From the NCBI GenBank assembly GCA_001303445.1, contig LJTQ01000012.1, forward strand, positions 22,554-72,008: 49,455 bases of DNA, written 5' to 3'. Of the stretch, positions 43,116 to 49,455 are shown piece after piece; positions within the stretch are counted from its first letter, which is position 1, and each line of letters begins with the position of its first letter. The translations under genes were made by a program, and so were the position numbers. A model generated the notes under the pieces. That model was not told where the DNA came from and did not search any database. It saw only the letters and a program-made list of their open reading frames with translations. This DNA comes from Betaproteobacteria bacterium SG8_39. Its GTDB lineage: Bacteria; Pseudomonadota; Gammaproteobacteria; Burkholderiales; SG8-39.

Positions 43116-43520
43116 ATGAAATCCACCCTAGCCGCGGGGCTTTCCGCGAGCCGCAGCTATGCCGTAGACCGCGAGCGCACGATTGACTTCATGGGCGAGG
43201 CCGCGCGCGTCTATGCCACGCCGATGATGGTGCGCGACATCGAGATGACCTGCCGCGAGCTGCTGCTCGAGCATCTCGAACCGGGCGAAGACTCGGTCGG
43301 CACGCGTGTCGAGGTCGATCACCTGGCGGCGACCCTGCTGGGGCAGACGGTGACCATCGAGGCGAAGATCGTCGAGGTGAAGGGCCGCGCGGTCACGTTC
43401 GAGATCAGCGGCACGGACGGCATCGACACGATCTGCCGCGGACGCCATGGCCGCTTCGTCGTCGACGTCAAGCAGACCGAGCAGCGCCTCGCGGCGAAGA
43501 AGCAGAAGGCCGGCCTATGA
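43116..43520 (+). CDS. FlK-type hotdog thioesterase at the head of the phenylacetate operon
   Basis: A 134-residue thioesterase of the fluoroacetyl-CoA thioesterase-like class. T35, E43 and H69 match the catalytic triad of FlK (T42, E50, H76) with identical spacing, within YATPMMVRDIEM and VEVDHLAAT. An ATG with a GAGGAGGAA site begins the gene, and its end overlaps the start of the oxidoreductase gene (ATGA), so the two are translated together. The next enzyme makes an acyl-CoA at the phenylglyoxylyl level, so this enzyme may hydrolyse phenylglyoxylyl-CoA or clear stalled CoA esters. That role is inferred. Confidence 0.83.
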   Translation: MKSTLAAGLSASRSYAVDRERTIDFMGEAARVYATPMMVRDIEMTCRELLLEHLEPGEDSVGTRVEVDHLAATLLGQTVTIEAKIVEVKGRAVTFEISGTDGIDTICRGRHGRFVVDVKQTEQRLAAKKQKAGL

Positions 43521-46294
43521 AAAACCTGAGCACGGTCAAGCTTGTCGAGCATCCGGCGAAGACGCTGGATGCCGGCACGCACAAGCTCGCGACCTACTGC
43601 TACCAGTGCGTCGCGGGTCCCGACCTGCTCACGGTCAAGGTCAACGACCAGGGCGTCGCGACCGAGGTCGAGCCGAATTTCGCCGCCGAGCCGGTGCATC
43701 CCGGAGGCGGCAAGGTCTGCGTCAAGGCCTACGGCCTGGTGCAAAAACTATACAACCCGAACCGCGTGCGCGCGCCGATGAAGCGCACCAATCCGAAGAA
43801 GGGCCGCGACCAGGATCCCGGCTTCGTGCCGATCTCCTGGGACGAGGCGCTCGACACCGTCGCAAAGAAGCTGCTTGAGGTTCGCGCCAAGGGGCTGCTC
43901 GACGAATCCGGTTACCCGAAGGTGGCCACCAGCTTCGGCGGCGGGGGCACGCCGCAGTCCTACATGGGCAGCTTCCCGGCCTTCCTTTCGGCCTGGGGCC
44001 CGATGGATATGGGCTTCGGCTCGGGTCAGGGGGTCAAGTGCTACCACTCCGAGCACCTGTACGGGGAATTCTGGCACCGCGGCTTCACGGTGTCGGCCGA
44101 CACGCCGCACTGCAACTACAACATTTCCTGCGGCGCCAACATCGAGGCCTCGGGCGGCGTCGCCGGCGTCTGGCGCCACGCCAATGCCCGTGAGCGCGGC
44201 ATCAAGCGGGTGCAGGTGGAGCCGCACCTTTCGGTCACCGGCGCCTGCTCGGCCGAATGGGTGCCGATCAAGCCGAAGACCGACCCGGCGTTTCTCTTCG
44301 CGCTGATCCACGTGATGCTGCACGAGCACGCGCGCGAGCGTCTCGACGTCGACTTTCTCAAGCATCACACCTCCTCTCCCTACCTCGTCGGCCCGAACGG
44401 CTTCTACCTGCGCGATCGCGAGACGCGGAAGCCACTGGTCTGGGACGCGAAGAACGAAAAGGCGGTGCCTTTCGACACGGCCGGCATCAACCCCGCGCTC
44501 GAAGGCAGCTATGACGCAGAGGCGATCGAAATCGGTCCGGACGCGCAAACGCTCGGCGAGGGCGACCTGGTGGGCGAGCCGGCCTTCGGCCGGCTGGTTG
44601 CGCACATGCGCGCGTACTCGCCGGAGTGGGCGAGCGGCATCTGCGATGTCAAGGCCGAGACGATGCGCCGCATCGCGAACGAGTATCTCGACGCCGCGCA
44701 GGTCGGCGCGACGGTCGAGGTCAACGGCCGCAGGCTGCGCTACCGCCCGGTCGCGGTCACGCTCGGCAAGACCGTCACCAACGGCTGGGGCGGCTACGAA
44801 TCCTGCTGGGCGCGCACCGTGCTTGCTGCGCTGGTCGGCGCGCTCGAGACGGTCGGCGGCACGCTGGGTACCACGGTGCGCCTCAATCGGCCGCTCAACG
44901 AGCGCCACAAGAGCGTGCGCAAGGGTCCCGACGGCTTCATGGCCTATCCGCTCAATCCGACCGACAAGGAACACTGGTCGGCACAGCCGAACATTCGCAA
45001 CGCGTACCGCTCGATGGTGCCGCTGGCCGGCGACGGGCCCTGGAGTCAGGCGCTCGGGCCGACGCACTTTTCCTGGATGTTCCTCGACCAGACGCCGAAG
45101 GGCCTGCCGCGCGTGACGCTGCCCGAGGTCTGGTTTCTCTATCGGACCAACCCGGCGATCTCGTTCTGGGACACCGATGGCATCACCGACAAGATGGCGC
45201 GCTTCCCGTTCGTCGTCGCCTTCGCCTACACGCGCGACGAAACCAACCATTTCGCCGACATTCTGCTGCCCGACGCAGTCGACCTGGAAAGCCTGCAGCT
45301 GATTCGCATCGGCGGCTCGAAGTTCATCGAACAGTTCTGGGAACACGAGGGCTTCGCGCTGCGCCAGCCGGTCGTGGCGCCGGCGGTCAACGCGCGCGAC
45401 TTCACCGACATCGCCACCGAGCTCGCGGCGCGCACCGGACTGCTCGAAAAGTACAACGCGGCGATCAACAAGGGCGTGGTCGGCGTCGCGCTGAAGGGCG
45501 AGGCCGACGGCGGGCAGTGGGATTTCTCGCTCGACACCACGCTGGTGCACAGCCGCGAGACGATCTGGGACGCGGTCTGCCGCGCAGCGAGCGCCGAGCT
45601 GACCGGCGGGCAGGAGACGCACGGCCTCGACTGGTGGAAGGAACACGGTCTGCGTACCCGGCCGTTTCCCAGGGTCGACTGGTACCTGCAGCCCACGCTC
45701 GAGGAGATGGGGCTGCGCTTCGAGCTGCCGTACCAGGAACGGCTGTATCGCGTCGGCCAGGAGCTGGGCAAGCGGCTGCACGAGCACGACATGAACTGGT
45801 GGGACACGCAGCTCGCCGAGTACCAGACGCTGCCCGCGTGGAAGGACTTCCCGAAGCTGTGGGAAGAGGAAGTCGGCCGCATGGGCGGGCGCGCCGAAGA
45901 CTATCCCTTCTGGCTGCTCACCTCGCGCAGCATGCAGTACGCCTGGGGCGGGAATGTCGGCATGCAGATGATCAAGGAGGTCGCGAACAACATCGCCGGC
46001 CATCAGGGCGTGATTCTGAACGCGCGCGCTGCCGAGGATCGCGGTATCGCCGAGGGCGACATGGTCGAGATCGCGACGCCCAAAGCGAACGTCAGGGCGA
46101 AGGCGGTACTGCGCCAGGGCATCCGGCCCGACACGCTGCTGTTGCTCGGCCAGTTTTCGCACTGGGCGACGCCGTACGCCAAGGAGTTCGGCATGCCGAG
46201 CATGAACAGCCTGGTGCCGATGTCGCTGCCGCTCACCGATGCGACGGGGTCGGGAGCGGACTTGGTGCGGGTTTCGCTCAGGAAAGTGGGTTGA
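43517..46294 (+). CDS. padB: Phenylacetyl-CoA:acceptor oxidoreductase, molybdopterin subunit (PadB-like)
   Basis: A 925-residue DMSO-reductase-family protein. The N-terminal Fe-S region has YCYQCVAGPD (C28, C31) and KVCVKAY (C68) but no third cysteine of the usual CxxCx3C group. The Mo-bis-pterin domains include TSFGGGGTPQSYMGSF and GVKCYHSEHLYGEF, whose cysteine is a candidate Mo ligand, and the C-terminal dinucleotide-binding domain has DYPFWLLTSRSMQYAWG and FSHWATPYAKEFGMPSMNSL. There is no Tat signal, so it should face the cytoplasm. With the Fe-S subunit, anchor and ligase that follow it matches PadBCD of denitrifiers, which oxidises phenylacetyl-CoA to phenylglyoxylate without oxygen. 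Other aryl-acetyl substrates are possible. Confidence 0.85.
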   Translation: MKNLSTVKLVEHPAKTLDAGTHKLATYCYQCVAGPDLLTVKVNDQGVATEVEPNFAAEPVHPGGGKVCVKAYGLVQKLYNPNRVRAPMKRTNPKKGRDQDPGFVPISWDEALDTVAKKLLEVRAKGLLDESGYPKVATSFGGGGTPQSYMGSFPAFLSAWGPMDMGFGSGQGVKCYHSEHLYGEFWHRGFTVSADTPHCNYNISCGANIEASGGVAGVWRHANARERGIKRVQVEPHLSVTGACSAEWVPIKPKTDPAFLFALIHVMLHEHARERLDVDFLKHHTSSPYLVGPNGFYLRDRETRKPLVWDAKNEKAVPFDTAGINPALEGSYDAEAIEIGPDAQTLGEGDLVGEPAFGRLVAHMRAYSPEWASGICDVKAETMRRIANEYLDAAQVGATVEVNGRRLRYRPVAVTLGKTVTNGWGGYESCWARTVLAALVGALETVGGTLGTTVRLNRPLNERHKSVRKGPDGFMAYPLNPTDKEHWSAQPNIRNAYRSMVPLAGDGPWSQALGPTHFSWMFLDQTPKGLPRVTLPEVWFLYRTNPAISFWDTDGITDKMARFPFVVAFAYTRDETNHFADILLPDAVDLESLQLIRIGGSKFIEQFWEHEGFALRQPVVAPAVNARDFTDIATELAARTGLLEKYNAAINKGVVGVALKGEADGGQWDFSLDTTLVHSRETIWDAVCRAASAELTGGQETHGLDWWKEHGLRTRPFPRVDWYLQPTLEEMGLRFELPYQERLYRVGQELGKRLHEHDMNWWDTQLAEYQTLPAWKDFPKLWEEEVGRMGGRAEDYPFWLLTSRSMQYAWGGNVGMQMIKEVANNIAGHQGVILNARAAEDRGIAEGDMVEIATPKANVRAKAVLRQGIRPDTLLLLGQFSHWATPYAKEFGMPSMNSLVPMSLPLTDATGSGADLVRVSLRKVG

Positions 46295-46345
46295 GGGTGG
46301 TGGCACTCAGTATTTTCCGCTGTCGCCTTGCCGAGGCTGCTTTTG

Positions 46346-46396
46346 TCTCGTGCAATCGCACGGTCGCAAAAAGCGCGACCATGCGATTGCACGAGA
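46346..46396. repeat. 22-bp-arm inverted repeat between padB and padC
   Basis: Left arm (46346-46367) and right arm (46375-46396) pair along 22 bases with one mismatch, around a 7-base AAAAAGC loop. It sits 52 bases after the padB stop and 35 before padC, within one operon. No T-run follows on the plus strand, so it is not a standard terminator; it could be a REP-type element or an RNA-stability hairpin. Confidence 0.9.
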
Positions 46397-46430
46397 TCGA
46401 TGAAAAGCGGTCGAGGTCGGAGGTGTTGCG

Positions 46431-47093
46431 ATGACCCGCTGGGCCATGGTCGCCGACCTGCGGCGCTGCGTCGGCTGCCAGACCTGCACCGCGGCGTGCA
46501 AGCACACCAATGCGACGCCGCCGGAAGTGCAGTGGCGGCGGGTGCTCGACATGGAAGTCGGCGAGTATCCCGAGGTGCAGCGCGTGTTCGTGCCAGTGGG
46601 CTGCATGCACTGCGCCGACCCGCCGTGCATGCACGTCTGTCCGTCGACGGCGACGAAGCAGCGCGCGGACGGCATCGTCACGATCGATTACGACCTGTGC
46701 ATCGGTTGCGCGTACTGCGCGGTGGCCTGCCCCTATCAGGCGCGCTACAAGACGGATGCGCCGAGCTTCGCATATGGCGAAGGGCCGATTCAAAGCGAGG
46801 CGGCGCGCTTCGACGATGGCCGCATCGGGGTGGCGACGAAGTGCACGTTCTGCTCGGACCGCGTCGATGCGGGGCTGGAGCAGGGGCTCACGCCGGGCAT
46901 CGACCCGCAGGCGACGCCGGCCTGCGTCAATTCCTGCATCGCCAAGGCGCTGCATTTCGGCGACGCCGAGGATCCGGCGAGCAACGTGTCGCAGCTGCTC
47001 GCCGAGAACCAGTTTTTTCGCATGCACGAAGAGCTCGGCACGGATCCGGGTTTCTATTACTTGTGGGACAAAAAGGCGGAGGGCGCGGCATGA
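46431..47093 (+). CDS. padC: Phenylacetyl-CoA:acceptor oxidoreductase, Fe-S subunit (PadC-like)
   Basis: A 220-residue four-cluster ferredoxin-like subunit of the DmsB/PsrB class. Cysteine groups are CVGCQTCTAACK (from residue 13), CMHCADPPCMHVCP, CIGCAYCAVACPYQARY and CTFCSDRV ... CVNSCIAKALHFGD, enough for four [4Fe-4S] clusters. It relays electrons from the molybdenum subunit to the membrane anchor. A GGAGG site precedes the ATG. The stop overlaps the start of the anchor gene (ATGA). Confidence 0.88.
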   Translation: MTRWAMVADLRRCVGCQTCTAACKHTNATPPEVQWRRVLDMEVGEYPEVQRVFVPVGCMHCADPPCMHVCPSTATKQRADGIVTIDYDLCIGCAYCAVACPYQARYKTDAPSFAYGEGPIQSEAARFDDGRIGVATKCTFCSDRVDAGLEQGLTPGIDPQATPACVNSCIAKALHFGDAEDPASNVSQLLAENQFFRMHEELGTDPGFYYLWDKKAEGAA

Positions 47094-47926
47094 GCTTTGG
47101 ACCACGCCCCTGGCAGCAACTGCACTGGGATGAACGCGCTGCGGCGAACTTCATCCTCGGCGGTACGGGCGCCGGGCTGCTGGTCGCCTGGGCCGTATCG
47201 GCGGCGGTGACGCCGGTCTGGCAGGCCTACCTGCTCGCCGGGATGGCGTCGATCGGCCTCGGCCTGGGCGCGGTGTGGCTCGAGATCGGCCGCAAGCTGC
47301 GCGCGATCAACGTGTTCTTCCATCCGCAGACGTCGTGGATGACGCGCGAGGCGATGGTCGCGGTGCTGCTGTTCGGCTCCGGGCTGGCGGCGCTCGCCTT
47401 TGGCCTGCGCGCGCTCGGCTTCGTCGCCGCGCTGCTCGCGCTCGGTTTCGTCTACTGCCAGGGTCGTATCCTGCACGCCTCGAAGGGCATTCCGGCCTGG
47501 CGCGAACCGAGCGTCACTGCGTTCATCGTCACCACCGGGCTCGCCGAGGGCGCCGGCGCATTCCTCGCCGCCAGCGCGGTTGCGGGCAGTGCGCACCGCG
47601 CCGGGCTCGCGTTCTTCGCCCTCGCGGCGGTCGCGCGCGTGCTGGCCTGGTCGCGCTACCGCGCGCGCCTCGAGCACGGCGCGTCGCGCCGCGCACTCGA
47701 AGTACTCGATCCGGCCGGGCGCATGCTGGTGCAGCTTGGCACGATCGTGCCGCTGGTACTCGCGGTCGCCGGGCTCGCGTTCAGCGAGTTCGCGGCCCCG
47801 GCAGGCATCTTTGCGGGCCTGCTGGCGCTCGGCACCGGCTGGGCCCTGAAGTTCGTGCTGGTCACGCGCGCGGCCTTCAACCAGGGCTTCTCGCTGCCCA
47901 AGCTGCCGGTGCGCGGCAGCCGTTAA
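47090..47926 (+). CDS. padD: Phenylacetyl-CoA:acceptor oxidoreductase, membrane anchor (PadD-like)
   Basis: A 278-residue DmsC/NrfD-type membrane protein with about eight hydrophobic helices (FILGGTGAGLLVAWAVSAA; AYLLAGMASIGLGLGAVWLEI; AMVAVLLFGSGLAALAFGL; and others). It begins MSFGPRPWQQLHWDERAA and has VFFHPQTSWMTREA on a loop. It anchors the complex and probably passes electrons to quinone. The start overlaps the Fe-S gene stop; it ends 12 bases before the ligase gene. Confidence 0.87.
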   Translation: MSFGPRPWQQLHWDERAAANFILGGTGAGLLVAWAVSAAVTPVWQAYLLAGMASIGLGLGAVWLEIGRKLRAINVFFHPQTSWMTREAMVAVLLFGSGLAALAFGLRALGFVAALLALGFVYCQGRILHASKGIPAWREPSVTAFIVTTGLAEGAGAFLAASAVAGSAHRAGLAFFALAAVARVLAWSRYRARLEHGASRRALEVLDPAGRMLVQLGTIVPLVLAVAGLAFSEFAAPAGIFAGLLALGTGWALKFVLVTRAAFNQGFSLPKLPVRGSR

Positions 47927-47938
47927 CGACCCGCGACG

Positions 47939-49309
47939 ATGACGCCGGTCCTTCAGTCCCGCTATGCCAGGCTGCACCATCGCGCGTCGAAGACGCGCGG
48001 CGCACGCTTCTACTTCGAGCGCGCCGCGGAAACGATGTCGCGCGAGGCGCTGGCGAAACTGCAGCTGCGGCGCCTGCGCGCCTCGCTGAAGAACGCCTGG
48101 CAGCACGTGCCGCTTCATCGGCAGCGCATGAAGGCGGCGCGCGTGAAGCCGGAGGATGTCCGCAGCCTCGAGGACGTCGTGCGCCTGCCGTTCACCGTCA
48201 AGACGGACCTGCGCGACCATTACCCATTCGGGCTTTTCGCGCGTCCCCGCACGCAGCTCGTGCGCGTGCATGCCTCCTCGGGCACCACGGGCAAGCCGAC
48301 AGTGGTCGGCTATACCGCAAAGGACCTCGAGACCTGGACGCGGATCATGGCGCGGACGCTGGCCTGCGGCGGCATGCGGCCCGGCGACCTGGTGCACAAC
48401 GCGCTCGGCTACGGGCTTTTCACGGGCGGGCTCGGCTTTCATTACGGCATCGAGCGCCTGGGCGCGACCGTGGTACCGGTTTCCGGTGGCATGACCGAGC
48501 GCCAAGTCGTGCTGCTGCAGGATTTCGGCGCGCGGGTGCTCTGCGCGACGCCCTCGTACGCTCTCAACATCGCCGAGGTCGCCGAGCGTGACGGCGTCGA
48601 TCTGCGCAAGAGCAAGCTGGAGGTTGCGCTGTGCGGCGCCGAACCCTGGAGCGAGGCGATGCGCCGCGAGATCCAGGTTCGCCTCGGCGTGCGCGCCTAC
48701 GACAACTACGGGCTGTCCGAGATCATGGGTCCGGGCGTTGCGGTGGAGTGCGAGGCGCAGGACGGCATGCATGCCTGGGAGGACCATTTCCTGCTGGAGA
48801 TCCTCGACCCGGAAACCGGCCAAGCGGTGCCCGACGGCCAGGCGGGCGAGCTGGTGATCACCACGCTCACCAAGGAAGCGCTGCCGATGATCCGTTACCG
48901 CACGCGCGACATCACCTCGATCGAACGCAAGCGTTGCAGCTGTGGCCGCACGCACGCGCGCATCCGTCGCCTGACCGGGCGCAGCGACGACATGCTGATC
49001 ATCCGCGGCGTAAACGTCTATCCCTCACAGGTCGAGTCGGTCCTCATCGGCCTGCCCGACATCGCGCCGCACTACCAGCTGGTGGTGGAGCGCCAGGGCG
49101 TGCAGGACGCGCTCAAAGTCGAGGTCGAGGCCGCGCCCTCGGTTGACGCCTCGCCGTCGGCCTATGCGCGACTCGGCGAGAAGGTACAGCACCAGATCAA
49201 GTCGATGATCGGTATCACGACGCGCGTGGTGGTCAAGCAGCCGGGCGAGGTACCACGCTCCCAGGGCAAGGCCGTGCGCGTGCGCGACGAGCGCCCCAAA
49301 ACCCGTTAG
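47939..49309 (+). CDS. padJ: Phenylacetate-CoA ligase
   Basis: A 456-residue adenylate-forming ligase of the PaaK family. It has the intact P-loop SSGTTGKP (113-120), GYGLFTGGLGFHYGIERLGATVVPVSGG, LCGAEPWSEAMRREIQ, YDNYGLSEIMGPG, TTLTKEALPMIRYRTRD, the hinge LTGRSDDMLIIRGVNVYPSQVE and the C-terminal ACT-like domain. It makes phenylacetyl-CoA, the substrate for the oxidoreductase encoded just upstream. The gene symbol follows that context; paaK would also be acceptable. Confidence 0.9.
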   Translation: MTPVLQSRYARLHHRASKTRGARFYFERAAETMSREALAKLQLRRLRASLKNAWQHVPLHRQRMKAARVKPEDVRSLEDVVRLPFTVKTDLRDHYPFGLFARPRTQLVRVHASSGTTGKPTVVGYTAKDLETWTRIMARTLACGGMRPGDLVHNALGYGLFTGGLGFHYGIERLGATVVPVSGGMTERQVVLLQDFGARVLCATPSYALNIAEVAERDGVDLRKSKLEVALCGAEPWSEAMRREIQVRLGVRAYDNYGLSEIMGPGVAVECEAQDGMHAWEDHFLLEILDPETGQAVPDGQAGELVITTLTKEALPMIRYRTRDITSIERKRCSCGRTHARIRRLTGRSDDMLIIRGVNVYPSQVESVLIGLPDIAPHYQLVVERQGVQDALKVEVEAAPSVDASPSAYARLGEKVQHQIKSMIGITTRVVVKQPGEVPRSQGKAVRVRDERPKTR

Positions 49310-49324
49310 CCGGATGAGGCGGGC

Positions 49325-49455
49325 GTGATCCCGGTTTTTTCCGGCGCTGCGCGCAGCCGCTTGCTTCCGCCGTCGGTCCCTTTTCGCTACTTCGGCGCCG
49401 CCGTTCTGTTCCATATCGTCGCCTGGGCGGCGCTCGTCGCGGGCGCCGCGGAACT
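49325..49455 (+). CDS. Start of an unidentified membrane protein (cut by window end)
   Basis: A GTG at 49325, 15 bases after the ligase stop, opens a frame with no stop to the window end (43 residues). It reads MIPVFSGAARSRLLPPSVPF followed by a first hydrophobic helix (FGAAVLFHIVAWAALVAGA). The PPSVPFRYFGAAVLFH pattern resembles the N-terminus of several-helix membrane proteins seen near respiratory genes, but the family cannot be named from this piece. Confidence 0.5.
   Translation, partial: MIPVFSGAARSRLLPPSVPFRYFGAAVLFHIVAWAALVAGAAE

Noticed and set aside
43748-46306. 852-residue open frame antisense to padB
   Set aside because: Mirror frame of a GC-rich gene; Arg/Ala/Val/Asp-rich with no domain, while the plus strand has clear molybdopterin motifs.
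47057-48955. 632-residue open frame antisense to padD and padJ
   Set aside because: Shadow frame spanning two well-supported genes.

Overview
The window is GC-rich DNA, densely coded, and reads as a chromosomal segment of a betaproteobacterium with a respiratory, aromatic- and branched-acid-degrading lifestyle. The lineage is inferred from gene content (leucine-degradation genes, a liv-type transporter joined to CoA ligases, padBCD-type genes) and style (short overlaps, GTG starts); no rRNA or other phylogenetic marker is present. I found no tRNA, rRNA, transposase, CRISPR array or phage gene, and no gene-free stretch longer than 300 bases.

Layout. 1-5400: the end of a leucine-degradation (liu) operon (methylcrotonyl-CoA carboxylase alpha subunit, HMG-CoA lyase), a DUF1289 protein, a metallo-hydrolase, an HCCA isomerase-like protein and an exported metallo-hydrolase. 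A perfect 24-bp-arm palindrome carrying two DnaA-box sequences sits at the DUF1289/hydrolase junction. 5464-13741 (minus): an uptake-and-activation operon, in the order long-chain-type acyl-CoA ligase (broken), livG, livH, livM, binding protein, terminator-like hairpin, livF, PaaK-like ligase. 13956-24276: mixed metabolic genes, namely a crotonase, a thioesterase, nicotinamidase, an orphan binding protein, a CHASE2 cyclase, a D-aminoacylase-type amidohydrolase, a DUF1330 protein and the fused B12 mutase IcmF, with a strong palindromic operator upstream of icmF.

24380-28039: two small methyltransferases, then a mercury-type locus (merR, a classic mer operator, merT, merP, a GDCCVxC cysteine protein, a CDF exporter) without merA. 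28056-37739 (minus): a copper-detoxification island with two multicopper oxidases, a cytochrome c lipoprotein, a DUF411 protein, two Gly/Met-rich Spy-like proteins, a CusF-like chaperone, a TolC-family channel and several unnamed small exported proteins. Two of the unnamed genes share an upstream TTGACG-N2-CGTCAA palindrome.

37804-42961: a frame-broken FAD oxidoreductase, an SMP-30 lactonase, a DUF3300 protein with a repetitive tail, an Rrf2 regulator and a GNAT acetyltransferase. 43116-49309: an anaerobic phenylacetate module, consisting of an FlK-type thioesterase overlapping a molybdopterin oxidoreductase, an Fe-S subunit, a membrane anchor and phenylacetate-CoA ligase. It matches the padBCD/padJ arrangement and carries a 22-bp-arm hairpin between the first two oxidoreductase genes. 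The window ends inside another membrane-protein gene.

Together the genes describe uptake and CoA activation of organic acids, their beta-oxidation-like or anaerobic alpha-oxidation, and periplasmic defence against copper and mercury. Two genes carry similar frame-shifting internal deletions, which may be real pseudogenes or assembly errors.
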